Positions 35,503 through 51,000 are shown, counted from the first letter of the stretch. The stretch: DNA of 64,000 bases from Parus major (GCF_001522545.3 NC_031774.1:55369871-55433870); one strand, 5' to 3'. The notes: generated from the letters alone by a model not told the origin. Program-made: numbers and translations.

Positions 35503-38500
35503 AAATTATTTTTCTCTTTGTTGTTGAACCCTTTTGTTGTTTTGTGACAATATGATAAAGAAGCAAATGCTGCTTTGAAATAATTTTAAAGCTCAGTTTT
35601 AGACTTTTTCGGGTAATTTTTGATATGGAGGTTATTTCATACCAGCTCCTGTGCTTTGGAAGGTGACTGGAGTTTATCCTTTGGCTTAAACAATGGGATT
35701 AGTGGAAAACACTGAGATTTGTGTTTGTACAAATGAAGAAATTGGTGTTGTAATTATTTCACTCTATTCTGTAGCCCCATTCAGGGAGTAAACCAGGCAT
35801 GGGCACAAGCATAAGTAAAACAGTGAGAACCTCACCTTGCAGAAACACAGGTGTGTCCAGGTGCTTAATCTGACTATTGCAGCCAGTCCTGAGGATTGAA
35901 ATATAAAACTATAATAAGATAAAACAAACAGATGGAGAGCAGAGAGTGTTGGTGAGACATTTATGATTAGTGTCATAATGAGTTACAGTGGTCCAGCTTC
36001 AAATTAAGAATCTGATCCTGGGAGTTAGTTTTCCCTCTTTGCCTTAATGCAGATTCCCAGAGGCAAAGGGCTCTACCTGTGGAGATTAATTTGTGGGATT
36101 TGGGCCTAACAGTTTCTCTCAACAGCAGTGCTGTGGGTCCCTGCTGATGGGACACTGGCAGCTAAAAATCATGCTGCTGTTTGGAAATATTTTTGACCTA
36201 CATTAATATTTGTAACATTCAGGACTGTTAAGTCTGCAAGAAGTGAGGAAATTTTTTCCTGTGTTTACCATACTTTTCTTGACAAATTTTATGAAAGTCG
36301 TGGTTATTTTTTAACTCTTAGGTTTATACTTGCCTTCCAGCAAGTGACCAGTCCTATTACTTCTGTCCAGTAACCATATGATTTCCAGTTCTAAATTAAA
36401 TTTTGTCTTTTAAACTGAAGTAGAGAAGAGATGCCAGCAAAACAGCTTTTTAAAGTCTCAGAAAACTGAACTTAGTTTGGAGATGTACAATTGATAAGCT
36501 TCCTGGTTTGAGTCATTTTCAAGTTTAATTAAACCTCTTCGGAAATATCTCAGTATGGGAAGTTTCTAGAGGATAGACCTCAAATTCATATTCATCAGAT
36601 GTATTTCATATGCATGATGGAGGGGTTTTGCTTACATGAGCATACATTCTGTTTTGTGTTGTTTTTTTTAATGGATATATTGCATATTGACATTGGCAGG
36701 CTGCCTTATCTCAAGCAGCACTTTATGGCCTTCAGTATCTTCTGTGATTACAAGAATCATGTATGCAGAAAACTGGGTAACTGCTTGGTCCATTCCTTGC
36801 AAGTTTTTATACTCTGCCTGTCACCATCATGATCTGAGCACCTTCCAGTAGTGTATTAAGTGACGTGACTACACATCTGTCACATCTTATCTGTTCTCCT
36901 TCCTTTCCCTAGGGGCAGAGTCACATATAGTGAAATGGCTTGTTTTGGTAGTGTTTTAATGCAGTCTGTTGCCTTCTGTGAGCATACACGCCTGTATTGC
37001 AAAAACAGATAGATAAGCCAGCCTTGTTGTTGTTCATTTGGTAATAAAAATATTTTGGTAAAGAAAAATAGGAGAGATGCTATGTTTTGATGCTGTGTAC
37101 AAGTCATAAGGATAAGCTGCTATTTAGGAAAAGTAATAGAATCAGCTGGAATTTTCGGTGTTGCTCATTTCTGAAAAAAAAAAAAAGCATAGAGAAATGA
37201 AGTTATTCTTGTATTTTTTTAAAAAAAGTGTATGTATGGTACCAATTTGTAAACAAACATTTAATGTATTTGGAAAACAAGGTGTTCTTTCTGAGGCTTG
37301 CAGGGCTGAGTTCAGGCTTTAAAAGGCCCCAAGTAAAAAAACTGCTGTTTGCCTAGTGTAAAGATTAAAATTTTTAGATGATTTCATTATATTTTTATTT
37401 ATTGCATTGTGACTAAATCTGATTTGAAGTTGTCTTTAAAATCTGACTATTGTCCAATGTAACACTTTAAACCCAGTGTTTTCTCCTTTGTATCAAGTGT
37501 AGAGGAATGGGATGGGAAGTGCACATGGGAGTTGTGACACAATTGCATTTTGCATATGTGTGCTCTTCTGTATGTTTCTCACATGCATTTTTTTGAAGGT
37601 TGCATGCTTTTCCCTGATGTGTCTTGCAGTGCATGATGGATTTTGGCTTTACTTTGAAGAGGCTGCTGCTATCACCCAGGCTGACAGGTGCCTTAGGTAA
37701 CTGGCTTGTGGCAGAGCAGTCCTGGTGAACGGCCCTTTTTTGGGATTAAGTAATTCCATCTGTGTGCCTCAGATTCCCTCCCAGGTTTGCTAACCAGGTT
37801 TGTGGTGTGCCTCAAATCTGTGCTTGTTCTGTGGAGGAAAATAGGATTGTAGATGCATTGGATAGGTGTATTATTTATTGGAGGGCTATTTTACTTTCAT
37901 TTTGTATAGCTGCTCTTTTTACTTAGAAGTCTCCAGAGGTGGATCAGCAGGAGTGCAATGTTAGAAAGCATTTGGCTGGAAAAAGAATATATTGTAGTGC
38001 TGGACATGTGAAAATAGCAATTTCAGTATTACCTGCAAAAGGGGGAGGGGGAGTTCGTTTATTCTTCTTCTGGTGTCTGCAGAGGCAGGGTGGTGTTCAG
38101 AGGATGAAAACAGATGATTAAAAACATCATGTGTCTTATGAATGCAAATTTAGCATCCTGAGAAATTGCACAGAAAACTTGCATGTAGCTCACAGCATTG
38201 TTCCCACTCCTCTTGCCCTCATTACAAATACAGAAGTTAGGCAAAGCAAGCCATCCAAAAGTGAGACTGTTAATTGTTAAATCATTTGTATCCCATTTTT
38301 GTAATTCAAGGTGTGGTTTTTTTCCTGTCATCCTTCCACATTTTCCAGTGATTTAAGGTAATTAGTGAAGGTTACTTTCATGTTCTCTGTAAGTATTGTA
38401 TATTTTTGTTGAAAACATTTCAAAGTATGGTTTTTATTTTTAGATTATTTTTTTTCTCCTTGAAATAAGTGCTTGGAGCAGAAGTTTTCTGTCAACAATA

Positions 38501-39865
38501 CCAATTGCTTTGCTACCTCAATATTATGAAATTTATTGAGCTTCTAATACATTTATCAGATAGTTTCTATGGCATTAAAGAATTGGTGTAGTGGCAACAA
38601 AAGAGCATTGTATAGTCAAAAAGGGAAAAATCTCTTTCCACTTGCTACTTGCTTTTGATCATTAAATTATTTCACTATAGCTGAGATTTTATTATAAGCT
38701 TTTCTTATGAATCTTATCTATAGGTCAAATGCTGAAGTTCCTAAATAGTAAAAAATCCTAACAATACGAAAAGACTCTTGACTGAGAACTGCAGGATGTG
38801 CACCTTCTTGTTCAAATGCAGTTACTTTTGAATTTTTAAAATACTCTTTTGTCCTAAAAATTCTGGCCTTTTCAGACCTATAGATACCACCTAAAACTCT
38901 TTGTATGGGAAGTAGTTATGATTTGAGTAGTAGAGAAAGAAAGCCAGAGTTTCTGTTTTCTGTTGGCTTCCATGGGAGCTGCCTGCTTATCTTGTCTGTG
39001 CTGCTCTTCGTTTGAGAAATTTGGAATGTTTTACAGATATCAGATATACAAATATCAGTAAACTGTTGATAAAATCACTAAGCTAAATGCTTTCTTCTCA
39101 TATATAAACAGGAATTTAGGGTCATGGTGGTTATGATTTCCCAAAATAAAATTCAGATTTATTTACAGAATTAGAAATAGATCTTAGGCCTCCTAATTTA
39201 TTGCATGGAAGGAACACTGGAACTTTGTTTGAGCAGCATGTACATAATTAGGGATGAATCCTGGAACTACTTCTAGGAATTTTATGCCTTTTCTGGTCGA
39301 TATAAATCTGGACATAATAGGCCATCTCTGTGTCAGATTTGGGAACAGGGCCACAATCTCAAAAGGAAGAAGAACTTAGCCCATTTAGTATTTTCTTTAT
39401 GAATATGTATGATGTTCTAGTCATAAGTAATAATTTCTTCACTTTGTTTGTGCTCCTATCAGTTGGTTTTTGAGTATGCATTTAGCATTCTTTATAATCT
39501 GTTTACATCTGTTGATTGTAGAGTATTTTTTCCAATAATCTGAAAGGTTTCTGGTTGTTTCAATACACTAATGACATTCTGTCTTCTTTTTCTTTTTATT
39601 TTTGGTTGCTTGTTACTGTCTCTCACATTGGGAATGTAGTTTAGCAGGGCAACATTTGTAGAGAATGGGCAGCTTAAGTAAACGAAACACCCTCTTATCT
39701 TAACAGTATATGAGTAAAATTGCAGATGGTGAGGAATTCTGTCAGCTTACCCCTGATCTTCCAATGTTTCCAGTCAGTTCTCTGTATTAATTTCTGACTC
39801 TCTCTGGGACTGGCAATTTTCCTATGGCCAGAGTGGTGGTAGGTTATTTTTTGTTTTTTCAGGGG

Positions 39866-39897
39866 AAGGTTGTTTTGTTTTGTTTTGCTTTGCTTTT
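39866..39897. repeat. (TTTTG)n simple repeat
   Basis: Successive GTTTT units pass into GCTTT units. Confidence 0.85.
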
Positions 39898-40107
39898 GAA
39901 GCCTCCTGTGTAATTGTTTTACTTCCGGAATTTCTCAGTCTGGCTTCTGTAAGTGTTTAGTGATGATGATTCCCACATTTTCCTTTTCTTTTTTCTTTTA
40001 ATTTTTTTTAAAGTGAAGTAAGTTGTAATTATATAAAATGTATTTCTTAAGATTTCATAAGATTGATTCTAAAATCTTGATAATTTTCTGCAGGATGTTT
40101 AGATTTT

Positions 40108-40238
40108 ATCATAGAATCACTGAGTCACAGAATGGTTTGGGTTGGAAGGGACCTTAAAGATCACCTTGTTCCAACTCCCTGCCATGGACAGGCACACCTT
40201 CCACAGACCAGGTTGCTCAAAACCCCATCCAACCTGGC
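40108..40238 (-). mobile_element. CR1 3' fragment, minus orientation
   Basis: ATCATAGAATCACTGAGTCA, CAGAATGGTTTGGGTTGGAA, GGGACCTTAAAGATCACC, CCATGGACAGGCACACCTTCC and CATCCAACCTGG show the reverse complement of a CR1 3' end, cut off after about 130 bp. Being close to the consensus, it is probably one of the younger copies in the window. Confidence 0.93.
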
Positions 40239-43200
40239 TATCATAAGGAAAAACTTTTGGTTTCAGTATGTATTTGTACAATATGTCTTTATAATGTTTC
40301 CCAGTAATACTTAGCTCTCTAATAACATTGCCATTTTCTTTCCTGTGCCCAAGTGTAACCATATGGGTCTGTAATAAACCCTCCTGTTTCTGGGTCTGTA
40401 ATAAGTACCTCCTTTATATTCCTTTCCTGAGGTACCTTCAACAACTACAAGTTCTGGTCCAGTCAAGCTATTATTTCTATAAAATGCACATGATTGTTGA
40501 AGTATAGGGCTGCCTTTATAATTGATTATGTTATGGAGCTTTACTGTTGTAAAAGAAAGAGGACATTTTCCGTATCTCTGGAATTATGTGTGTATTTGTA
40601 AAATCTGTGTTTGTGTATATTAATGTGTATAATATATCTGTTTATATAAATAAGCTATAGATATATTTGAAGTTTTATACAAAATTTAGGTTTTGAGTTT
40701 ATTTAATTTTCTCTTCTGTTTTTAATATGGGGTATTGCTTCTGTTCATTGGTAGAGGTTTATAGTAAGGCAGCAGTCCTTTCACATACATCCATTGTAAG
40801 CTACTGCCTCCCTGAGAAAAGAGCACTTTCATTAATGCTTTCTGGGGAGTGGGAGGAGGACACACAACTATTTTTAGGTTCAGGGTAACTTCCTTTCACC
40901 TACAGTTTTTTTTCATTCAAGTTATTACTGTTTCTTTGGCTCAATCAGACAAAAATCCTTAGTAACAGAGGAGAGGACTTGGGGAGTTCAGGGAGTTTTG
41001 CTAGGGTGGGTATTTATGGATTGCTGTAATCTTGGTAACGGTATAACTCACTAGGATCGTCAAATGGGCTCACTTTGCTTCATAAGAGGTTAAAGCAAAT
41101 CTGTTAGAAAAATACTAGAATCTTCTTTCAGCTGGATATGGCAGCATTCAGCTTCCTTTGAAACCTACCTGGTTGTGTCATTCTGCTTGCAGGTGCAGTG
41201 ACAGGAGGGTTTTTTTCTGGTGGCAAAACTTCTTCAAGCAGTTTGTGAGCCAAGAGTGGCTTCTCATCTGCTGAGAGAAGTGTCTGTGGGGCCACAGTGT
41301 AAAACAGATTGTTAGAAACTTTCCACCTCCTCCTGATTTTAGTGATGTGTTTGATCCTGTGTCCTCTCCAACAGTTAATTCAGCAGATCTGAAATGCTGG
41401 TGGATATTTATGTAGGGTTGATAGTTTCTGTGCCTGTGGTTTTCTGCTTAAAGAAAAAATAGTGCAGCCACAGTCTGAGGATCTTTATCAAGTATTTCAA
41501 AAGATAAGGTAGCAGTCCAAAGAATCAGTGTAAAATACTTTTCTGCCTTTGGTTGTTGCACTTGGTTGAAAATTTTGTGTTTCAAGACTCTGAAGTCTTG
41601 AAGTCAGACTGAAGGGGAACCAGTTTGATCAAGGGTAATAATGATCCACAATAATGGAAGGTTTTTCACCAGTCATTTTTTTCTAATTGTTGTATTAAAC
41701 AAATATAAAAGTATATAAATTTTTAAAACTATACATGTGTCAGTATCAATTTACTTTAGAATTTCCTGTAGGAAGTTTATTTTTCAAGTCACAGTATGTC
41801 TGATATTAATCATTATATTTTTCTTTTGCTTGAAAACAAAGTATTTAAGATTTTATTTTAAAACACCTTAGCATTTTTAATACATTCTATTAAAAAGGAT
41901 CGTTGTTTTGTATTTCTCTTTATTGATTTTTTACCAGTCTTCTTCCATTCCAATATGTATGACATTCTTAACTGTAGTATTTTCCTTGTGTGTGAAATGC
42001 AAGGTCCTTCCTGTAGCATCTGCAAGAGTCTGGGACAGAGAAGGAAAATAATACAGCAGAGCTCCTGTACCTGGTTAAATGGGCAGAAAGCAAAAAAGTG
42101 AAATGGATCATTTCTGGGTAGCTTCCTAAAAGAAAAATTAGACTTATCAGATTGCTGTAAAGTCTGTTTTACATGGTTGGACATGGTGCCAGCTCTTCTT
42201 TAACAGCAGCTTCTTATGTTCCCCGAGCTGAAGAGCTTGTTCTAATACCTCAGTGTTGGACTTGGGAAGTGAGGGAGTTACAAGAGATGTGGAGACAAGC
42301 AGTCTGCTGTTACGATTATAGACTTCTGTGTGTAATTAGGGTATGTCTGAAGATTTTTATGAATTGGAAAAGTTGCATCTCCTGCAAAACACGAGTTGCA
42401 GATTCAGCTGTCCTTACTTGATGGTATTTTGCAAAGTTGAAGTAAACCATCAGTGGTATCTCAGGGGTGATGAGTAAATGCTGACACCTCTCTGTCCCTG
42501 CTGGTTAAAAGTATCAATTTTAGAACTTGACCCCCAGCAGGAGATATGATAAACTACTCAGTTACAGCAGATTCATTCTGAAAAATCAGATACCATCATG
42601 AAGAATAAGATTAAGTTGAAATTGTGTGTTGTCTGGAGAAGTTCTTTGCTGTCAGATTTTGATTAAAACAATGAAATAAATGTAAGTGCATGGTTGGTTA
42701 CCCATTTTACGCTTGTCGTTGGAAAGGGTGGCTGGGCATAAATGTAGTTTGGGTAATAGAGGAAGCATTTCTTTGGGTATTCTTTAATCATAAGTTTAAG
42801 GAGATTTGTCATTAGAATTGTTAGCGTGTTTCTGACTCTTCAAGGAGTATCAGAAAAAAAGTTGTGTCATTAAGAAGAAGTAGCTGTAGTTTGTGGTGGA
42901 TGTGGACTGTAGTTTTCTGTGAGTGTTCTGGAAGGTTTTCAGGAAGTTTTAGGGATTTTTTGTGATGGATTTTTTCATAATGCTTGTGATAGGACTACCT
43001 GGTCTGAGTTGTGCTTTTGTTGTTTGGGATTTCTGTGCTTCTTTGAGTGTCATGAGTTTAATGTTACTATGACTTCCTTGGCTTTTTTTTTACACATGCT
43101 TGTGTTGAACTTGGATTTTCAAGTTTTACAGTGTATGTGGTAGCAAATTTGTTTGTTACTTTCAGTGGTTTTGTCATATGGATTATCCTCCAAAGGAGAT

Positions 43201-44307
43201 CTTCTGCAAGTTAAATTTCTTGTATTACAAATTGAAACTGAGGGAAGGATAATTTCAGATTTTAGAGGAATTAAACATTCTTACTTTTCCTTTATGTTAC
43301 CCAGTAGGATGTACTGTGAATACATAAACTTTCATTAGTTTTCTTGGCAAGTTTTGCTTGTGTGCTCTCCACTTTCACATTCCAACAGCAGGACATACAT
43401 GTTATATACAGTCCTTATATAAATTAGAAAGTCTAGCTATTGTTTTCTGATTTCATATAAGGTTAACTGTTCAAAACTATTTATAGAGAATATGTTTTCC
43501 CATCTATGTGTAAACAAAAATGCAAAAGATGGTGATTACAACTGAGACAGTACTTGAATCACTGTGGAGAACAAAACTTAATGGGTGAATATTGTCAGTG
43601 TTACCAAGGGAGAGTAAATTTGGCAGCTTGCTCTCTTGATGTTTTCAAATAACATTTTTGGGATAGCTTTCTGAAGAAGTTGAGGTGGTGCTGTGTCATC
43701 TTGGTTCTCCTTCACTTTCCCTTTATTCCACCCAGCCCATACTTCTGTTTTCTTCCTTTCTTGTTCCTTATCACTGCCTTCCTTACTCCCACTTCTTTTT
43801 CTTCCTGCACCCTCTGACAGATACGATAATGTATTTTTCCACAAGAGGGTGATAAAACTCGCATGTGTTAAAATGAGCACTCCAGGTGGAGGGGTTTGCA
43901 GAGGTTATTGACAAACTCAATATAATAAAATTAGCTGTATTTATACAGAAAAAGTACTCTGTTCATCTTCAGTCCCATCCATGTGTTACAGTGCTTGTTT
44001 GTGTGCACTTCTGGAGGCAAGACTAGACCTGTCAGGATGGAGATCCACCCTGGGAAGAGCATGCCAGCTCCATCCTGCCTCTGTTGCAGTAATCAGACCT
44101 TGCTGCAAGACAGTCTTTCGTATCTTATTCGTGCAATAATTTTCCTTTTCTTTTCTCCTCCATGCACTCTCGTTTCTTGCTTCCCCCCTGCCCACCCCTC
44201 CCATTTACTAGGGAAAAAACCCTCCCTTTTCACTGGTCCTAAGAAACTGCAGTGGTTGGAATTTCTATTCATCTTTAAAAAGTGCAGAAAGGATGAAAAG
44301 GTGAAGC

Positions 44308-44327
44308 AGAGAGAGAGAGAGAGAGAA
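44308..44327. repeat. (GA)n microsatellite
   Basis: About nine AG dinucleotides lie in PPP2R5E intron 2. Confidence 0.92.
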
Positions 44328-46309
44328 ATAGCTACTGCTGGGATTTGTCTTTAATAGGGAATCTTAGTAAAAATTTGTATCTGTTTTTGACTGTACCCAG
44401 ACTTGAACAAGTATTTCACTCTGGACTAGATGCTGCTTCAGTTTCTCTTTTTAGGGCTAGGAAGACTGATGTAAATAAGTGGTTCTTAGCCCCTCTGACG
44501 AGAACAGCTCCAAAATTGTGTGTCTTTAAGTGGAGACCATGACTAAAGTTCTGGCACCTGGGCTTGGCTCAGTGTGGTTAGATGGCAGATGTGGGGGTAG
44601 ATTCATTATATATGTGGGAGAGGGTTGGGATGCAGGGCTTTTTAGATGACCTTCAGGAAGAAGTCAGCATTTCAGGGTGGTTGTTAGCCTATATTTTGGA
44701 TGCTATAATCTCAGAAGAAGTGTCTGTTGCTGTGAATTGCTTTAGAATATGATTTGAGCTGCCAGATTAAATCTCTGTAGTCGCAAGTAAAAAGAGCTGC
44801 TGTGAGTCTCTTAATATTAGAGAAATGAGCAAATGAGTTCTATACTGTGGGTTAGGCATAAGCCCAGCAGTGAAAAGGCTCCTGGAAAAATTCTAAACAC
44901 TTCATTGCCATGAGTCAGCGGGAATCGTGGTAAGGATGGAGAGAGGAACAAAGTACTTGAGGTTATGTTTACTCCATCCTCCTATTAACTGTGAAATTCC
45001 AGGTCACAGAGTGAAATTTCTCACTCTTCTTTAATTTCAGGAAGAACAAACAAGTGTCCCAAATAATAAATAAAAAAGATTCTATCTTTTTCTTAAGAGA
45101 CAGCCAGAGAGTTGATATCTTGTCAGAATATATTTTTTAATAATTTGTCTCTCTTTAGCTAGGAAATTCCAGTGGCAAGAGTGTATCTCAGTGTGGAATT
45201 TCTCAGGAAAGTTTGTTCCTCTTCCTGTGCTTTTACTGTCCTGTTTGTCCCTAAACTACCACATCCATAGTGTTCAAAGTCAAGTTCAATGAACAGCATT
45301 TGGAACTCTTTCTTCATGGGCCAAGTTTAAGCTTTGGTTCAGGTATCCCATAATCTCAAGTGGGACAAAATCTTCCAATTAACGCTCTTGAAGGGAATAT
45401 CCCTACCCTTACAGCAGAAAAAAAATCTACAAGACCCAAATAAAGCTTAGAATTTCTGTATATGCTTCTGAGCTAATTCTGAGTGTAAGGAAACTGGGGA
45501 GACTTTACCTTCCATTAGCAAAGTAAAAGTATTTCTTAGGTTTTTGGGATATTCTTCTAATGAAAGAATGCCATAATACCCAGGGGAAAAAAAGTAAATG
45601 GCTAGAAGCAGGTTTTGAGTATCTCTTATAGCAAGTTTCTCTTATTTCCTGCTTGATAAGAAGCACCCATTCCTCTTGCAGAAACTTTATTAATCAAGGA
45701 CTTTGCAGAGAGGAGGATTGCCATGCCCTTCATATGGATTCTAAGGCGACCTCGTTTGACAGGAGTGCAGCCTTGGTTTGTCTTCCCTTGTTTTGTACAG
45801 TTGTTCCCAACATGAGCAGGCATTGCACTATGGCAAAAATTCATTTGAGAGCCAAAATCTTCAAAGTGATTTCAGTTGTGGTGAGATGTGCCAAAACTTC
45901 ATGGTCAATAAAAAGCAAATGGTTTGGAAATGAGCATATTTTCATGTTTATTTGCTTTTGGAGAAGTATTATACTTCTGGATTAAAGAGCTCTGATATAT
46001 CAAATAAAACAAAAAAGCTCTAAAACACCGCATCATATACAATAAAAAATTCACAGACTGGTTTTCATTACAGTTGGTTTTTTAAGCTGAAGCACTCAGT
46101 ACTTGATAATATTTTTTGCCTATAGTAATTTTAAATGTTTAAAGGAACAGGACCTATCTCGTATCCAGAGCTGCAGCAAGGAGTGGAATAGAGCACCCAC
46201 CTGTGTGTGCTTCATTTTGGGAGAATTGTCAAATGGGTGAAAGGGAAGTAATTCAGCCTGCCCCCCATTCCTAGATTCAGTGGTGAACACACACTCCCTC
46301 CCTGTTTTT

Positions 46310-46326
46310 CCCCCCCCCCACCCCCC
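46310..46326. repeat. Poly-C tract
   Basis: Ten C bases, one A, then six C bases. The minus strand is G-rich and may form quadruplex structures; it is also a likely spot for sequencing length errors. Confidence 0.9.
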
Positions 46327-47984
46327 AAATCTTGTATTTGTGGTTAATGCAGTTTTTCTGCATTGTTGTTTCCCAGGTGTCTTGTCTATATTGAATATCT
46401 ATATTTGGGATTATTTTTCCCAGAGGTATTAGCTGATGTTTTTCCAAACTGAATTTCACATTATTTTCTGGTCATGTAAGGAATTTGCTTAGGCTCCTTT
46501 GTATTATTTCTGACTTTACTGCTACTCAAAGTTCTCTATTTAATATCCTCAGAAGATGTTATCTATATGCTATTTTAATCATTAGATCATTAAGGGAGTT
46601 ATTAATGTCTGGACTAAATTGATTCCTATATCTCACTGGCATTTCTTTCCAGTTGGATACTTGGAGATTTTTATCCTTTTATTCCTAGACTTTTTGGCAG
46701 CACTGCATGTGTCAGCCTCTTCTATCCAAAAAAATTGGAATCTGTTTTAAACGTAGGACTTTCAGGGAAAACTGAAGTGTGATTCATACTGGAATAGAGT
46801 AAACTTTGTAAATCCAATCACAATTGAAATTGAAGATGTGTTGTAATCATTACATATGTATCTTCACATGGATTTCAAGATGCTGTCTTTTGTACTTTCA
46901 TTTGTGCAGTAGTTCTTAAATGATAAATTATTAAGTAAATATTTTCCTAGTGGAATGTGCTTTCTATTTTTGTATATCATCTTGAGAACAGAATGTGATT
47001 CCTTTCTGTAGGGTCAGCTATTTGAAATACTTGCCTGTGTTTGTTCTAACTGCATAATCTATAATCCTCAATATGTCTTTAATCCACTTTATCTCCTACA
47101 GAACTAAATCTTTGGAATTGGGGAGAATATAGTGTGATAGATGGTATCTAAGGTTATAAAGTTTGGGAAGAATAAATTTACTTCTGAGGTCAGATTGATA
47201 GATTTTGGCAAATAACAGATAAAATAAATGACTAGAAAAAAAATAAACACTACTCATATTGTCATGCTTATGGAATAAACAAATAATAAGTAACAAAGGG
47301 GTTTTGTTTTTGGTTTAGTATTTCATCTCTAGAAATAAGATAAAATTAAAGATGAAATTTCTCACTTGGCTAATCTTAATCATCTCCTACAGTGTTAAGC
47401 AAAAGGAATTGATGTATTTTCTGTTTTATTTTTCTTGTGTGAAGTTGAATTGAACTTCAAAATGTTTACCTTTTTGTGCATGACTAAGGCAGAAACCAGA
47501 GTGCACATTTTTTAGCACTGACCACTTGGGAGTGAGCGGATGCATTAATGTGAGCAAATTTAAGCTTGGGTTCAAGGAGGGGGTGTGTGCAACCACACAC
47601 GTGTCCTGAAGTCTGTCCTGGGATTATTTAGGGTGGCTTTAGTGCTTTGGGATGCTGGTTGTGCTAAGGATTGCACAAAGGGCTTCTGTGGGATTGATGC
47701 CTTAGAGTAATGGAAGGAGAAAAACTCCTGAAAAAACCTTTTTTTATCCTTAAATAAAATGAGTTGTGAAAGGTCAGGTGTCTGTGTTTGTCTAATAAAG
47801 ATATTAGGTACCATTTGTTAGGGAATGATGGATTTGTCATTTCACCTAGTGATAAATAATCTGATTTTATAAGGTGTTTGGGGAATGAGGATAATGATTA
47901 TGTCAAATGGCAGGCTTGCACAGCACAGTCTTTTGTTAATGAAGCCACACTGCATAGCAGACTTGGGTTCTAAGTCCAGGAGTA

Positions 47985-48006
47985 TTTATTTTTTTTTTTT
48001 TTTTTA
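47985..48006. repeat. Poly-T tract
   Basis: A T run of about 18 lies in PPP2R5E intron 2; low-complexity DNA. Confidence 0.9.
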
Positions 48007-51000
48007 AGTAGTTTGTGTTAAACACAAATATTCCTGATTTTAGAATTTTAGAATATTTTAGAAGAAACAAGATGATCAGTAATGTTAAGTAAATCTGGCT
48101 CATCAGTCCTAATATTTGTTCTTACAGCAAGATGCATAATACTGAAAGAAACCACATGTTTCTAATACTAAACAGAAGAAAAAAGTTAGTGTGGAATTTC
48201 AATATACTGTACTTGCAAAATTTAGGAGAATCCTGCGAGGAGATGCAAATTGCAGGGAAGCCTATTCACATGAGTAGAGATTGCCTTTGTAGAAAAAAAA
48301 AAAAAGCTATCATGTAAAACATGGTATTGTCTGGTACAGCCCCTGAAAAATGATTCCATCTGATCCATTCCCTGGAAGGGATGGGAACTGGCTGACAGGG
48401 CAGCGAGTGCTTCTGAGCACTGAAATGTCTGTTTTGCCACCTGTGTGTGCCACTGTGATGGCATCCATATGGCTGCAGGCAGGGAGGGCCTGCATTTTAT
48501 TTTTCCCAGTGAGGAAGTAGGTGAGGTTTCACGTTTTTTGCCTTTCAGACAACAAGAAGTTTTCTCCCAGCTTCACTGCTTAAGTTCCTATTGTGCTCTC
48601 TGTGCTGCCATACCATTTTCAGTAAAAGAGCAGTTGCATGGAGACAAAGAGGCTGCTGATTTAAGTCTCAATAGAGAAGTCTGTTATGCTTCAGCTGTGG
48701 GAGGATGCTAAATGTAGCTCAGAGGTTGGCAGATGCTACCTGGACCAAAACTACTTGAAAATATTAAGAAGCTGTTTAGTAGGTTTGCCTAAAAAAAGAG
48801 ACATTTAGTGACTGGAGGAATTAGTGGGACAAATACAACAGAGGACTTGGAGTTTAAAAAGGTACTTACTGTCTGGATGTGATCTGTTGTTCATGTTGAG
48901 TAAAAAAAAAAAAAGAGTTAAGCTACAAATATTTTGCCGATCTTGATGGGAGGGCAAAAGAAATCCAGCCCAAAGCCCTACTTTCTCTTCTCGCCTCTCT
49001 TACAGTTCTGTTTTTTTAAAAATTGTCAGTTTATGCAAAATTTTGAACTTCATTTTCAAAGGGAGCAATACTGTTTCTGATCACGATTATGTAAAATAAG
49101 CTGAAAGCTGTGGAGTGTTGTTTTCGGAAGTTTTCAGAAAGCTCAGTGTTACTATTAACGTTCTTCTAAGCTATAACACAATGAAAATTTACCTGAAGAG
49201 TTTATTTTGTGCTGCAGCCTTTGGCAGTACCCTAAGACCATAAGCATCCTCACTGAGGTGGGAGGACTGGGCCTGGCTTTCTGCTGGGGGTATGTGGAGC
49301 TTCATTGATGGTCCAGGAGGGGAAGTTTTCCTCATCCCTGCACAAGCCTGCTCTGCAGGTTGGATAGTCCTGGGAGCTGCGCTGGTTTCTCACCTTGTTG
49401 CTGAGCCAGAGTTTAAAGGCTCTTTAGCCATTTTATTTCTGACCTGTGCTATGCTGTGTGAGACACATGAAATGTAGTATCCCAGCATTTTTTTGTTATT
49501 TTCTCATTTAGGGATGGAGAGGGGAGATAAACGTAGCATGCAGCCTGAGTAAACATACAGAAAAGGCCTGAGGAATCCGTTGCTCAGGACCAGGGTAGTT
49601 GATTTAAGAGGGAGGTTGAACTTCTAATTAATTTCTAAGTGGCGTTCCTTTTATGACCTGTTCCATGGGGAGAGATGATGAGAGGACCTCTGTGCCAGGT
49701 TATTAAATAGTTAAATTCAAGGGAGATAGTTTTGCTCCTGAAGCAGAGGTTTGCACATGCGTGGGCAACAAAGCGTTTCCAGTAGAGCACGTTTGATACT
49801 TACCTGCAAAATGTCAGAAGAGGTGATTAATGTTTTGTACCTTTGGAATAGGTTTGATTTTGTGTGCCTGAAGCTTCTAGCAGGTGCTATAGAAACCAGG
49901 GAAAAACATTATCTTTCCAGCATGTTGCACTCAAAGCTCACGTTGAGCCACAAAATAATATTCAAATGAATGACAATCTCTTGTTTGAATCTACATGGAA
50001 AATGGAGTTTTCCATGGCCTACTTACTCTAGAAATTATCATTTCATTATAGGTAAATTTAACTAAAACCTATGAGACTTTGTCAAAATTACATGAAAGAA
50101 AAAAAGATACTCACTTTTAAAGTGAGGCAAAGAAATGACAAGAGATTTTTCAGAGGGTCAGTATTGATCTATCTTGCCTGCTACTTCTGCTTTTGAGAGA
50201 AAGTAGTTTTCAATTTTCATAAATACATTCTTTGTTGTTTAATTACTTTTTTTTTTGCTACTACACTATGCAGTAACGTGGCTAAAATTGCTGTATACAG
50301 TTTCTTAAATTTCAGGGGTGTTTTTCAGAGCTTATAAAAATGTATTTCTGAAAGAGTTCATGTTTGCCCACATGAAATGGTACTTCAGAACTCCCCTAGT
50401 GGTCCCTTGCTGTTTGTTGGGGTGGCATTTGTGCCCTAGGTTAGCTCTTTGCCTTGTCTGTGAACACCAGCCCAAAATTGGTGGAGTTCTGAGACAGCAG
50501 ATTACTCTGTGTGTAACAGCTAGATAGGGTTACCATAATTAAGAATGATCAGACATTTTAGCATCTGTTATTAAGCAGAGTGTACATGTGTCATCCTCAC
50601 GGAGCAGATGAGGGTGATTTGTTTCCTCTGAGGTGCGATGGAGGCATCATTGTTAGATCTGGCTGGGGCTCTGGTAAGATCAATATGAGGATGCATCATG
50701 GCCCAACTTGCAGGAGAAGTAGGAGGATGAGAGATGTAGACCCATTAAATGATGGAAAACCCAGAGAAAATGCCTTATGTAATACAGTTTTTAAAAAATC
50801 ATTTGAAATAGTTTATTAGAAGGCTCGTGGGCAGATATGGTCATAGTGTCTTATGGGGAGGAAACACTGGTTAAATAGAAGAACAACCAATGCTGTCAGC
50901 CGAAAGCATGAGCCATGTGGTTTTAATAGTGAGGAAAAGTCTGTGCTGGCAGGATCTGTTTAAATGGATGATAAATTCTCTGTGAGCTTCTTAAAAGTCG